DNA of 64,000 bases, from the NCBI RefSeq assembly GCF_900100375.1, contig NZ_FNEZ01000002.1:372001-436000 (forward strand), in the 5' to 3' direction. The stretch comes from Flavobacterium noncentrifugens. Its GTDB lineage: Bacteria > Bacteroidota > Bacteroidia > Flavobacteriales > Flavobacteriaceae. Position numbers and translations under genes: made by a program. Shown in pieces: positions 25,501 through 33,297 of this stretch (its first letter is position 1; each line of letters opens with the position of its first letter). The notes beneath the pieces are model-generated. The model was not told the DNA's origin. It was given only the letters and a program-made list of their open reading frames with translations, and ran no database searches.

Positions 25501-26124
25501 CGCCAGCCATTCTTTCTGGATGTCCGATGTAAAACCGCTGGCGATCGAATACAAGACCAGGATCATCATCGATCCGATAAACGAAATAATGTTGCTCCTG
25601 AAAATGATGGCGAGTGAATATACAAGCACACCGATAATGATGGCATTCGGAATCGCAAATGCCAGGATTCCGTACAAATGCCCTGATAAAATAAACGGTC
25701 CAAACCGCGAAGCTTCTGTCCACCCGAAAGCCGGGGAAAGTGACGTAGCCAATAAAATTCCCAGTGAAACGCCCAAAATCGGAATTACGGCAATAATGGT
25801 TGCGCCAATGAATTTCCCAAAGAAATAATTTCGTTTTTTGATTGGCGCCGAAAATATAAACTGGTACATGCCGTTGTCAAAATCACGGTTTGCAGTGGCG
25901 TTCATAAACGCCGTAATCATCAAAAGGCTGAAGAGCGAAATCGTGCCGTAAAAATTCTCAATGACATAAGGCGCATTTTTATGGATGTTTCCCACGCCAA
26001 AACCAATCTGTATTTTATCGGTTGAAGCCGCTGCAAAAACCAGCAGCGTATTGATCAAAAGAAAAATCCAAAGCATTGGCGATTTCAGCCAGTATTTTAA
26101 CTCGAAACGTATAAATTTCCACAT
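22543..26124 (-). CDS. ABC-2 permease fused to an M1-type aminopeptidase
   Basis: Very large 1,193-residue protein. The N-terminal half (about 1-570) is an ABC-2-like permease with some twelve hydrophobic segments in two sets; the C-terminal half after about residue 590 is a periplasmic/extracytoplasmic M1 (gluzincin) peptidase domain with the zinc site HEMAH at residues 935-939 and the third ligand probably in MMSEGFAQY. The spacing from the second His to that Glu is 19 residues where classical M1 enzymes have 18. Its ATPase is encoded 18 bases upstream (26143-27015). Such fusions exist in other Bacteroidota; substrate and function are not known to me. It may couple export with peptide trimming at the cytoplasmic membrane. 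Confidence 0.88.
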   Translation of the reverse strand: MWKFIRFELKYWLKSPMLWIFLLINTLLVFAAASTDKIQIGFGVGNIHKNAPYVIENFYGTISLFSLLMITAFMNATANRDFDNGMYQFIFSAPIKKRNYFFGKFIGATIIAVIPILGVSLGILLATSLSPAFGWTEASRFGPFILSGHLYGILAFAIPNAIIIGVLVYSLAIIFRSNIISFIGSMMILVLYSIASGFTSDIQKEWLANILDPFGFKPMEIMSKYMTVGEKNILAVPLEGPLLINRLLWLGLILSVLFLVYARFSFNAKKEKPKKLKKEVQTPAPAISDVIYLPAKANVFSFKTLFSLTKFETKSILKNPTFIIIVAIGIINLIASITSFTNAYGSNQYPVTYDVIAAIQGAFYMFLIGFITFYTGVVVWKERDAKLNEIHDASPIKTGLLFVSKLASVVICTALILVFTILIGIIAQTLYGFTDYKIDVYFKYLLLINLPFFSYLIVISLLFHYLINNRYIAYFAFVVFFILNNFIWSALDIDSYMVQFGKSESVIYSDMNGFGPFVNAKIWFTAYWMLFSVILCFIINAFFVRGKELQFGARVKNAGKQLAKNKIGLSLSIIAFAACAGFVYYNTAHLNTLISSDDQEKMQVDYEKNFKKYENIAQPRFYKFDYNIDIDPEKRNLKADIVAWAKNISGQPINEIHFTMPSTSDSVSLEIANAKVKLRDNRLYYRIYALNQPMQPNDSVKITIHYKYISKGFENTVNFKSLTQDGTFINNMDVAPSIGYNNSYEISDKNKRSKLKLPKRQRMPKLNDNDLKARSNTYIGNDSDWVNVNTTISTSADQTAVAPGSLVKSWKANGKNYFQYKLDHESLNFYSFVSARYEVARKKWKGIDLEVYYDKQHAYNVPNMMKSMQKSLEYYTANFGPYFHKQCRIIEFPKYSSFAQAFPGTMPYSEGIGFIIDLRGVTKDDIDMVYYVVAHEMAHQYWAHQVVGANMQGSEMMSEGFAQYSALMVMEKEYGEDKMKKFLKYEMDDYLNGRSSEPEAEQPLMKTENQQYIHYNKASVVLYYLKEMIGEKNVNAALANLLKEFGYKKPPYATSNYAVREFKKVTPDSLQYLISDIFENITLFSNRMLEAKYKKVGNEYEVSLKTVSEKFRSDSLGTETNIPIADYVDIAIFAEPKGDAPTGKVLVKKRLKITKKDNSFTFKTKELPYQAGIDPYNYLIDRVPDDNLKKIEE

Positions 26125-26142
26125 AAGTTTTTGATTTAGAAA

Positions 26143-27015
26143 TTAAACGAGTTCGTTGAGTTTGGCGAAAAACACATCCTCGAGGTTTTCTTCGGCTTTG
26201 GTAAAACCGTTTCCGGGTTCGGTTTCCGAAAATACGTGGATTAATGGGTTTCCGCCAACGAGTTTGTTCGAGATAACTTTATAATTGTTCTGATAATCGG
26301 CAAGTTCGGCTTTTGAAACCTTGCGTTCCCAGACTTTATTTTTGACTTCTGATAATGCTTCGTCGGTATTTCCACTGAACAACACTTTTCCGTGGTTCAT
26401 GACCGCCATTTGCGTACACAATTCACGTACGTCCTGAACTATATGTGTTGATAAAATGACGATGATGTTTTCCCCGATCTCACTTAAGATGTTGTAAAAA
26501 CGGTTTCTCTCGCCGGGATCCAACCCGGCAGTCGGTTCGTCAACGATCACGAGTTTCGGGGTTCCGATGAGGCATTGCGCGATGCCGAAGCGCTGACGCA
26601 TTCCGCCGCTGTAACTGGCGACGGCATTTTTCCGGTGTTCCCAAAGATTGACTTTTACGAGCAATTGCTCAACGATGGCTTTGCGGTCGGCTTTGTTGTC
26701 AAAACCTTTTAATAATGCTAAATGGTCGAGCAATTCAACTGCAGATGTCCGTGGATAAACCCCAAATTCCTGCGGCAGATAACCCAAAACTTTACGAACC
26801 GATTCTTTGTCGTTCAATACATCAATGTCACCAAGTGTGACGCTTCCGCTGTCGACATCCTGCAAAGTCGCAAGCGTACGCATCAGCGAAGATTTTCCGG
26901 CGCCGTTTGGGCCAAGAAGGCCGAACATGCCTTTGTTAATTGTTAGCGAAACATCATTTAGTGCATGCACGCCGTTGCTGTATTTTTTGTCTAGGTTTTT
27001 GATGGTTAACTGCAT
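26143..27015 (-). CDS. ABC transporter ATP-binding protein (partner of the permease-peptidase)
   Basis: 290-residue nucleotide-binding subunit. Walker A GPNGAGKSS, Q loop in GYLPQEFGVYPR, signature SYSGGMRQRFGIAQ and Walker B LVIVDEPTAGLDP are all intact, with the H-loop in LSTHIVQD. The C-terminal extension ends with an EENLEDVFF segment. Only 18 bases separate it from the permease-peptidase gene, so the two form an ABC-2-type system. A putative terminator (27106-27133) separates it from the GIN-lipoprotein gene upstream. Confidence 0.93.
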   Translation of the reverse strand: MQLTIKNLDKKYSNGVHALNDVSLTINKGMFGLLGPNGAGKSSLMRTLATLQDVDSGSVTLGDIDVLNDKESVRKVLGYLPQEFGVYPRTSAVELLDHLALLKGFDNKADRKAIVEQLLVKVNLWEHRKNAVASYSGGMRQRFGIAQCLIGTPKLVIVDEPTAGLDPGERNRFYNILSEIGENIIVILSTHIVQDVRELCTQMAVMNHGKVLFSGNTDEALSEVKNKVWERKVSKAELADYQNNYKVISNKLVGGNPLIHVFSETEPGNGFTKAEENLEDVFFAKLNELV

Positions 27016-27105
27016 AGTTTTATTTGGATTAATGATTGTTGGTTGGACGAAAGTCGGTAGTTTCTGTTACAAAATTTCTGACAAATATGGTGTTACAATG
27101 TAAAA

Positions 27106-27133
27106 AAAATCCCGATACTCAGATCGGGATTTT
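27106..27133 (-). terminator. Terminator after the GIN-lipoprotein gene
   Basis: AAAATCCCGAT / ATCGGGATTTT with an A tract on its left; on the minus strand this gives a hairpin followed by eight T residues, four bases past the stop of the 27138-27884 gene. Confidence 0.78.
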
Positions 27134-27137
27134 GTAA

Positions 27138-27884
27138 TTATTCTTCATTAATGCTTCCGCCGGAACTTGATTTTTTAACGATATTGTTTTTCGGCTTGTT
27201 GTGGTAGGTAATGCGTCCGCCACTTGAGGCTCGGGCTTCGAGGTTTGCCAACGGATGGATGTCGATCCCGCTTCCGCTTGACGCATCGGCAGTAATGTCG
27301 TTCGCCAGTAATTTTTCAGCATTTAAAATGCTTCCGCTTGACGAATTCGCTTCAAATTTTAATGCTTTCCCAGAAATCGTGATGTTTCCAGCGCTGCTGG
27401 TTTCTGCCGAAAGGCTTTCCCCTTCAAAAGAAGCTTCAATGGCGCTGGCACTGCTTGAACTCAGGCTTAGATCATTTGCACGGATCGTGTTTTTAACGAC
27501 AATCCTGGCTGCGCTTGAGGCTTGTAAGGCTTCGATTCTAGGCATTTTCACGATGACTTTTTTAGATTCGGCATCTTTGATATTCACATCTGTCGTAATC
27601 TTTAAAACGCCATTTTCAACTTGTGTCGTAATGTGGTTTTGCAGGTTTTTATCGGCTACGACCGTGATGGAATTTTGGTTCGATTGCTCGATTTCTACTT
27701 CGAGTGCGCGGCTGGCTTCGATACTTGTAAATTCGGTGTTGTTGTTCCTGTTTTCAGTGACCACGTTTCCGTCGCCTTTGACTGAAGGCCCGCCGCCGAA
27801 ATTGACATTGTCGCATGAGGCAAAAAGGAGTGCGATGGCTGCCGTAATGATAAATTTTGTAATGTAAAGGATGAACTTGACCAT
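27138..27884 (-). CDS. GIN-domain (DUF2807) lipoprotein
   Basis: 248 residues: hydrophobic N-terminus and lipobox (ITAAIALLFASC, Cys at about residue 24) followed by a Ser-rich beta-helical GIN domain (VVTENRNNNTEFTSIEASRA, LQASSAARIVVKN, repeated SSSASA/SSAG/SSSGS motifs). The repeated S-S-x-G pattern is typical of this fold. Start is two bases after the stop of the PspC-domain gene (27887), implying one operon PadR-PspC-GIN. Likely outer- or inner-membrane anchored; partner and role unknown. Confidence 0.87.
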   Translation of the reverse strand: MVKFILYITKFIITAAIALLFASCDNVNFGGGPSVKGDGNVVTENRNNNTEFTSIEASRALEVEIEQSNQNSITVVADKNLQNHITTQVENGVLKITTDVNIKDAESKKVIVKMPRIEALQASSAARIVVKNTIRANDLSLSSSSASAIEASFEGESLSAETSSAGNITISGKALKFEANSSSGSILNAEKLLANDITADASSGSGIDIHPLANLEARASSGGRITYHNKPKNNIVKKSSSGGSINEE

Positions 27885-27886
27885 GG

Positions 27887-29626
27887 TTATTCGGTTTTAA
27901 TGATGATTCCGTCTTTATTGATCTTTACGCTTTTTACTTCTTTGTTTTCATCGGCGTGGCCAGATTTTTTGATCAGGATTCCGTCTTTGTTTAAGATGAC
28001 GCTGGCTGTGGTGTCTTCGCTGGTTTCAGCATCTTCAAGATTTTCGGTATCGTCGAAATCATTTTCTCCCGGAGGGCAAGTCAGGCATTTTACCTGTGCA
28101 TTTTCGAGTTTGTAAAGGTAGTCGCCGCTGTAGTGCAGGTTGAAGAATGAATCGTCAGAACGGTCATAATCCTGGATGCTGCTGTCTGGTTTCAATAAAG
28201 TTCCTTCAGGTAAATATAAGAAGATCTCGACTTTCTGGTTGCGGTATTTGTTGGCCACCTCAGAGGTTAAATAGTTGTCGAAGATCAAATGGTTGCCCTC
28301 GATTTTATAGCCGTATTTGATTTTTTCAGCGCGGTGCTTGGCTTCCATTAACGACTTTCCTTCGGCGCGTTTTTCAATCTGGATGTATGGCGTTTTCTCA
28401 TCAGTTTTCAACACATTGAACTCGATGTCGTTTGAGTAGATCAACTCGTTGTTGTTTTCATCCTGCGTAAACATGAAATCGTGGTTGTGGTCGATGTCTT
28501 TCGCATAATAATCATTGAATCTGAATTTTACGTAAAGCGTGTCTGTTGGCGCAATTGAAACATTTTCTTTCATCACGACTTTTCCGTCGAATGCGATTTC
28601 TGTCGCTTGTTTGATTCCGAGTGAGATCAAAATCCCAACACAAATCAGCCACAAGGCAAGCAACGTATATTTAGCAATGCTTCCGATTGATTTCATATTC
28701 TGAACCAGCAATTTCAATCCTAAAATGAACAGGAAGAAAAACGGAATCCCAATCGCGAAAAATCCAAGAACGGTAATCACCCAAAGCGGAAGATTCGTAT
28801 AATTCACGGCTTCAGCATAATTCTGCCAAGGCAAATCCACGAATGAAGTCGATCCAACGGTAAACAATCCAATCAGCATTCCGCCCAAAGTTGTTGCAGC
28901 AATGATTACGATAATCGCACCTAAAACTTTAGCAAAAACCTTAAAAATGCTCATGAAAACTTCGCTAATACTGCCAGCGAAACGCTCAGCACCAGTTTTT
29001 ACCTGATTTCCCATTTCGTCATAGTTCACATTTTTAAACTTTTGTGATACGTTGTCAAACTCTTCACGAACCTTTCTTTCGATGTTTGAAATCGTCACCG
29101 GTTCGCCCGTCATTTCAAGTTTTTCAGAAGTCGTAACCGCTTCCGGCATCACGATCCAAAGCACGATATAAGCGATAATTCCGGATCCGCCAAGCCATAC
29201 GAACAAGACCAAAAGAATCCTGATCCAAACGGCGTCAATCCCAAAATAATGTCCCAAACCAGCTGCTACGCCGCCAATCATGCCTTTATCTTTATCGCGG
29301 TATAATTTTTTAGATCTTTTTACAGTTGAAAAAGCGTCCGATTTTGGCTGCTCGTCATCGTTGTCGATTCTATAGTCTTCAGGTTGTCCCATGATGATGA
29401 TGATTTCCTCCACTTCCTTCACGTTAATCACCTGTTTGTCATTACTGTGTTTTTCAGTAACCAATTCTGCAATGCGCATTTCAATATCTTTGATGATCTC
29501 GTCCTGGCCGTTAGAATTGGATAAAGAGCGTTTGATCGCATCAAAATAACGCGTTAATTTCTGGTATGCATCTTCGTCAATGTGAAAGAACATTCCGCCT
29601 AAATTTATGTTTACAGTTTTGTTCAT
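27887..29626 (-). CDS. PspC-domain membrane protein
   Basis: 579-residue protein. The N-terminal ~100 residues are soluble (NINLGGMFFHIDEDAYQKLT, an anti-sigma-like or DUF-type region), then the PspC domain (KLYRDKDKGMIGGVAAGLGH, WIRILLVLFVWLGGSGIIAY) about 108-175, then three more membrane segments (about 230-330) and a long C-terminal soluble part with NKDGI repeats. PspC proteins are part of envelope stress responses in enterobacteria; in Flavobacterium this architecture is common next to PadR and GIN genes. Six bases separate it from the PadR gene. Confidence 0.87.
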   Translation of the reverse strand: MNKTVNINLGGMFFHIDEDAYQKLTRYFDAIKRSLSNSNGQDEIIKDIEMRIAELVTEKHSNDKQVINVKEVEEIIIIMGQPEDYRIDNDDEQPKSDAFSTVKRSKKLYRDKDKGMIGGVAAGLGHYFGIDAVWIRILLVLFVWLGGSGIIAYIVLWIVMPEAVTTSEKLEMTGEPVTISNIERKVREEFDNVSQKFKNVNYDEMGNQVKTGAERFAGSISEVFMSIFKVFAKVLGAIIVIIAATTLGGMLIGLFTVGSTSFVDLPWQNYAEAVNYTNLPLWVITVLGFFAIGIPFFFLFILGLKLLVQNMKSIGSIAKYTLLALWLICVGILISLGIKQATEIAFDGKVVMKENVSIAPTDTLYVKFRFNDYYAKDIDHNHDFMFTQDENNNELIYSNDIEFNVLKTDEKTPYIQIEKRAEGKSLMEAKHRAEKIKYGYKIEGNHLIFDNYLTSEVANKYRNQKVEIFLYLPEGTLLKPDSSIQDYDRSDDSFFNLHYSGDYLYKLENAQVKCLTCPPGENDFDDTENLEDAETSEDTTASVILNKDGILIKKSGHADENKEVKSVKINKDGIIIKTE

Positions 29627-29632
29627 GACTTG

Positions 29633-29962
29633 TTATTTTTGGTTTGTTATGATATTTACAGCATCCGAAAGTTCGGTCCAGGTGCCATTTAATTCGGTTA
29701 AAAAAGTTTTGCCTATTTCGGTCAGGCCGTAATATTTACGTGGCGGTCCCGAAGTCGATTCTTCCCAACGGTAGTTAAGCAATCCGTCGTTTTTGAGCCT
29801 TGTCAGCAGCGGATAAACCGTGCCTTCAACGACTAGCAGTTTCGCGTTTTTTAAGGTGTCTAATATTTCCGAAGTATAAGCGTCTTTTTCTTTTAAAACC
29901 GATAAGATACAGAACTCCAAAACACCTTTTCGCATCTGGGCTTTTGTGTTTTCAATATTCAT
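29633..29962 (-). CDS. PadR-family transcriptional regulator
   Basis: 109-residue winged-helix repressor: LEFCILSVLKEKDAYTSEIL, then VVEGTVYPLLTRLKNDGLLN (recognition helix and wing) and GPPRKYYGLTEIG, the PadR signature. First gene of the PadR-PspC-GIN operon, so probably autoregulatory; operator sequences are not obvious in the 60 bases upstream. The short C-terminal helix makes it a PadR-s1 type. Confidence 0.93.
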   Translation of the reverse strand: MNIENTKAQMRKGVLEFCILSVLKEKDAYTSEILDTLKNAKLLVVEGTVYPLLTRLKNDGLLNYRWEESTSGPPRKYYGLTEIGKTFLTELNGTWTELSDAVNIITNQK

Positions 29963-30020
29963 AGTGTCGTCATTTTTGATTTTTTTGATTAAACAGTCCG
30001 TTTTTGATTGATGATTTTTT

Positions 30021-30209
30021 TAGTCGAAAGTCGAACGATCACTTGTTTCGGCTAGATTTTTTGATTGATTGTCGGCTTGATGAGGGCCGGATGATTGATG
30101 ATTGATTTTCGATTCCGGAGTGATGAATTCCGTTTATGATAATTCAGGTTGATTACTCCCGATGCTTATTCATTTGTCATTTAACATTTGACTTTCCGAC
30201 TTTCGACTA
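30021..30209. repeat. Inverted AGTCGAAAGTCG words spanning the PadR-DUF4870 gap
   Basis: Plus strand at 30021-30039 reads TAGTCGAAAGTCGAACGAT; the minus strand starting at the DUF4870 stop (30209) reads TAGTCGAAAGTCGGAAAGTC. The words thus point inward from both ends of a ~190-base gap. The centre (30045-30180) has GATTGATGATTGATT-like tandem words and no gene. Confidence 0.65.
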
Positions 30210-30662
30210 TCGTATAAATGGAATTGTCAGCGGATATTTAAAATCTTCCCCGTTTGATGTTTTGACTGCCGCATAAATGATCAGGAAAAATTCGGCTACT
30301 TTCATCGCCACAAAAACGAGTACGGCCATAATGAGCAAAGTCACCATTCCAGAAACGTGTTGCAGGTTTAAATTCCGGATCATGAAATCGCCGCCGTCGA
30401 TGAACGTGTCAAACGACATGCTTCTCAAAACCGTTATACAAAAAAGCGGGATCGCAATCAGCGCCAAGATCAAAGTGTATACAAACAAACTCAACTGAAA
30501 ATTGATCGTTTGCTTTCCCTGCGCATTCACATATTCCGATTTTTCACGCTGAATACTCCAGATGATGATCGGGAAAATGTAATTTCCAAACGGAATAAAG
30601 TACTGGGTCAGCGTACTCAAATGCGTCAATGTTGCGGTGTTTTTGTTGCTGGTCGTTTCCAT
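30207..30662 (-). CDS. DUF4870 membrane protein
   Basis: 151 residues with three to four hydrophobic segments: YFIPFGNYIFPIIIWSIQRE, FQLSLFVYTLILALIAIPLF, MVTLLIMAVLVFVAMKVAEF. The W-x-I-x-R-E and NAQGKQTINFQ segments are typical of DUF4870 (a Tic20-like fold). It is next to the PadR-PspC operon on the same strand but separated by a 245-base repeat gap. Function unknown. Confidence 0.85.
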   Translation of the reverse strand: METTSNKNTATLTHLSTLTQYFIPFGNYIFPIIIWSIQREKSEYVNAQGKQTINFQLSLFVYTLILALIAIPLFCITVLRSMSFDTFIDGGDFMIRNLNLQHVSGMVTLLIMAVLVFVAMKVAEFFLIIYAAVKTSNGEDFKYPLTIPFIR

Positions 30663-30815
30663 GATTAAAAGTATATAGTAATTTCTTATGCAAATATATG
30701 GCTAAAAAACAGTATCTTGTTTTGCATAGTACTAATTATTAACAAAATATTAACATATATCAAAACTTGCTAACACGGTTTTAATTGCCTATATTTCACA
30801 AAAATCCCAGTGAAT

Positions 30816-31271
30816 ATGAAGTTTTCGGCAGCCAACATCAACAAGTTTTTATTCTTCAAATTGCCATCGGCTTTTTTGTGTGGCGTTCGTGCCAAATATA
30901 TAGATGAGGTAAAATGCGAAGTAACTGTCACGCACCGCTGGATCAACCAAAACCCATTCAATTCCATGTATTTTGCAGTGCAGGCTATGGCAGCCGAATT
31001 ATCTACCGGCGCATTGGTCATGGGTAAAATCCGCGAAAGCGATAAAAAAATCTCGATGCTCGTTGCCAACAACAAATGCAACTTTACCAAAAAAGCAACC
31101 GGGAAAATAACCTTTACCTGCAATGACGGAAAAGCCATTTCGAATGCCATCAAAAAAACCATCGAAACCAGCGAAGGCCAAACCTGCTGGATGAAATCGA
31201 TCGGAAAAAATGCATCAGGCGAACAAGTTTCCGAAATGCATTTCGAATGGACGGTCAAACTCAAATCCTGA
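30816..31271 (+). CDS. DUF4442 (hot-dog fold) protein
   Basis: 151 residues with LFFKLPSAFLCGVRAKYID, VTHRWINQNPFNSMYFAVQ and AMAAELSTGALVMGKI, which I recognise as the flavobacterial DUF4442 family, related to thioesterases of the hot-dog fold. No catalytic residues can be assigned with certainty. ATG at 30816 is preferred over a GTG two codons upstream. Monocistronic; the next gene is 120 bases away. Confidence 0.78.
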   Translation: MKFSAANINKFLFFKLPSAFLCGVRAKYIDEVKCEVTVTHRWINQNPFNSMYFAVQAMAAELSTGALVMGKIRESDKKISMLVANNKCNFTKKATGKITFTCNDGKAISNAIKKTIETSEGQTCWMKSIGKNASGEQVSEMHFEWTVKLKS

Positions 31272-31336
31272 GATTTCTCACGCTTTTCAATCGTTAAATC
31301 GAACCTAATTAACATTTACTTTTCAAGTTATGGCTG

Positions 31337-31344
31337 TAAATTTG
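31337..31344 (+). promoter_or_regulatory. Putative -7 box before the TIGR01777 gene
   Basis: TAAATTTG fits TANNTTTG; the ATG is 49 bases downstream. No -33 box is evident. Confidence 0.35.
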
Positions 31345-31393
31345 AGAGAAGGCGGTTTCTCAAAAAAATGACCTTTTACCAAAACACAACTAC

Positions 31394-32299
31394 ATGAAAG
31401 TATTAATTACAGGCGCAACGGGAATGATCGGCAGCGAATTGGCGACCCTGTTTTTACAAAACGGCATCAGCGTCCATTACCTGACGACTTCCAAAAAAGA
31501 AATTACAAGTGAGAATAATTTTCACGGTTTTTACTGGAATCCCGAACAAGGAATTGTAGATGAAAATTGCATGCTTGGCGTAGATAGTATCATTCACCTT
31601 GCAGGCGCTACGATCTCAAAACGCTGGACCGAAAGCTACAAACAGGAAATCATAGAAAGCCGTATCGTTTCTGCAAACCTGCTGTATAAATTATTGAAAA
31701 ACAATCCGCATCAGGTCAAGCAATTCGTTTCGGCTTCAGCCATCGGAATTTATCCTGACAGCCTCACAAAAACCTACACCGAAGACGAAAAATCAGTCGA
31801 TGCGTCATTCCTCGGAAACGTCGTTGTCAAATGGGAAGAATCGGTCGATAAATTTAGGTTATTAGACATTAAAGTGTGTAAAATCCGCACAGGACTCGTG
31901 CTCTCAAAAAAAGGCGGCATGCTGCAGGAACTGCTAAAACCCATAAAAATGGGTATCGGATCGCCATTCGGAACAGGAAAACAATGGCAGTCCTGGATTC
32001 ACATTCACGACCTCGTTCACCTGTATTTCTTCGTGGTACAAAACCAGTGGCAAGGCATTTACAACGCCGTCGCACCAAATCCGGTTACAAACCGCGAAGT
32101 CACAGAAGCAGTGGCAAAAAAACTCCACAAGCCGTTTTTTATGCCAAACATCCCAAAATTCCTAATGAAAATCATCCTCGGCGAAATGCACATTCTGCTT
32201 TTCACCAGCCAGAAAGTCAGCGCCCAGAAAGCCGTCGACAACGGCTTTGAATTCAAATACAAAATGCTAGAAACTGCTCTTGCAGATTTGCTGCAATAA
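31394..32299 (+). CDS. TIGR01777-family NAD(P)-dependent epimerase-like oxidoreductase
   Basis: Extended SDR of 301 aa: cofactor motif GATGMIGSEL at residues 7-16, SIIHLAGATISKRWT, the family marker SRIVSANLLYKLL, SASAIGIYPDS and KVCKIRTGLVLSKKGGMLQE. The C-terminal HIHDLVHLYFFVV and APNPVTNREV segments fit TIGR01777 (YfcH-like). Substrate unknown. Followed by its own terminator. Confidence 0.92.
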   Translation: MKVLITGATGMIGSELATLFLQNGISVHYLTTSKKEITSENNFHGFYWNPEQGIVDENCMLGVDSIIHLAGATISKRWTESYKQEIIESRIVSANLLYKLLKNNPHQVKQFVSASAIGIYPDSLTKTYTEDEKSVDASFLGNVVVKWEESVDKFRLLDIKVCKIRTGLVLSKKGGMLQELLKPIKMGIGSPFGTGKQWQSWIHIHDLVHLYFFVVQNQWQGIYNAVAPNPVTNREVTEAVAKKLHKPFFMPNIPKFLMKIILGEMHILLFTSQKVSAQKAVDNGFEFKYKMLETALADLLQ

Positions 32300-32331
32300 A
32301 AAAAGCGCTGTCGTTCAAACAGCGCTTTTTT
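32299..32331 (+). terminator. Terminator of the TIGR01777 gene
   Basis: AAAAAAGCGCTGT / ACAGCGCTTTTTT with a seven-base loop, starting in the stop codon. Confidence 0.85.
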
Positions 32332-32470
32332 CAAAATATAAGGTAATGTGAATTAATAATTTATGCCAACCTTAGAGATTTCATTTTATTCCAACTCCAA
32401 AATTTCTCCAGAGTTTAGAAAAACAAACATAGACAAAACGAAAACGAAATAGTCATAAAATTCTATTAAA

Positions 32471-32580
32471 ATTTTCAGGAGCAAGTGAATTTGTTCCAGT
32501 TCATGTGCTGTCCCGTTTTCCGCTATATCTTTTTTCTCGTGCCTCAAAAAAGGATGCTGCTGCAACCGGGTCTAAACCGG
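32471..32580 (+). repeat. Dispersed palindromic element, copy E
   Basis: It begins TTTTCAGGAGCAAGTGAATT, continues GCTGTCCCGTTTTCCGCTAT and ATCTTTTTT, and after a short centre closes AAAAAAGGATGCTGCTGCAA and CCGGGTCTAA. ATCTTTTTT against AAAAAAGGAT gives the inner stem. The longer 5' extension (AGGAGCAAG) is shared in part with copies F and H (AGGAGCT). Lies between the TIGR01777 and grpE genes. Confidence 0.72.
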
Positions 32581-32625
32581 AACGTTCTTTTTCAAAACGA
32601 CCATTCGAAAAAATAAAAATGACAA

Positions 32626-32658
32626 TTTGACATTTTTTGAGAAATGGCAATACTTTTG
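32626..32658 (+). promoter_or_regulatory. grpE promoter
   Basis: TTTG at 32626-32629 and TACTTTTG at 32651-32658 are spaced 21 bases apart, fitting the Flavobacterium pattern TTG-N17-23-TANNTTTG. The expected transcription start near 32665 excludes the ATG at 32644 and allows 32680 or 32716. Confidence 0.6.
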
Positions 32659-32679
32659 CAAACCACGGCAAAAGCAAAA

Positions 32680-33258
32680 ATGAAATTCAACAATATATTT
32701 AAAAATAGTACAAAAATGACTACCGAGAATACTGAAAACGAAAAGGAACTCGACCCGAATATTATCGAGGAAAACGCTAACGGTGAACAGCTTATCGTAG
32801 AAGAGCTAAGCCCTGAAGAACAATTGCAACAGGATTTGGATAAAGAGAAAGATAAACACATCCGCCTTTTTGCCGAATTTGAAAATTATAAAAAACGTAC
32901 TGCGAAAGAACGCATCGATTTGTTCAAGACTGCCAACCAGGAAGTTTTACAGTCATTGATTCCGGTTTTGGACGATTTTGACAGGGCGTTGGCAGAAATT
33001 AAAAAATCGGAAGACGAAGCACTTATAAAAGGGGTCGAACTGATCCACGAAAAACTAAAAAGCACCTTGGTTTCAAAAGGACTTGAAGAAGTTGAGGTTC
33101 GCGCAGGCGATGCTTTTAACGCCGATTATGCCGAAGCCATTACCCAAATCCCGGCGCCATCGGATAAATTAAAAGGCAAAATTGTTGACGTGATCGAAAA
33201 AGGCTACAAACTTGGCGACAAAATCATCCGTTTTCCAAAAGTCGTGATCGGACAATAA
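32680..33258 (+). CDS. grpE: Nucleotide exchange factor GrpE
   Basis: Co-chaperone that drives ADP release from DnaK. A Glu-rich disordered N-terminus is followed by the long helix (EQLQQDLDKEKDKHIRLFAE, FENYKKRTAKERIDLFK) and the beta domain with SIIPVLDDFDRAL-like LIPVLDDFDRALAEI, then VIEKGYKLGDKIIRFPKVVI at the end. Start is either 32680 (MKFNNIFKNSTK extension, 192 aa) or 32716 (MTTENTENE, 180 aa); the promoter leaves both possible. dnaJ follows 39 bases later. Confidence 0.95.
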   Translation: MKFNNIFKNSTKMTTENTENEKELDPNIIEENANGEQLIVEELSPEEQLQQDLDKEKDKHIRLFAEFENYKKRTAKERIDLFKTANQEVLQSLIPVLDDFDRALAEIKKSEDEALIKGVELIHEKLKSTLVSKGLEEVEVRAGDAFNADYAEAITQIPAPSDKLKGKIVDVIEKGYKLGDKIIRFPKVVIGQ

Positions 33259-33297
33259 TCTGCAAATTTGCAAACCAAACGCATTTGAAAAGAGACC

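Noticed and set aside
32644..32679. Start of grpE at the ATG at 32644
   Set aside because: The -7 box at 32651-32658 lies downstream of this ATG, so it would not be in the mRNA.
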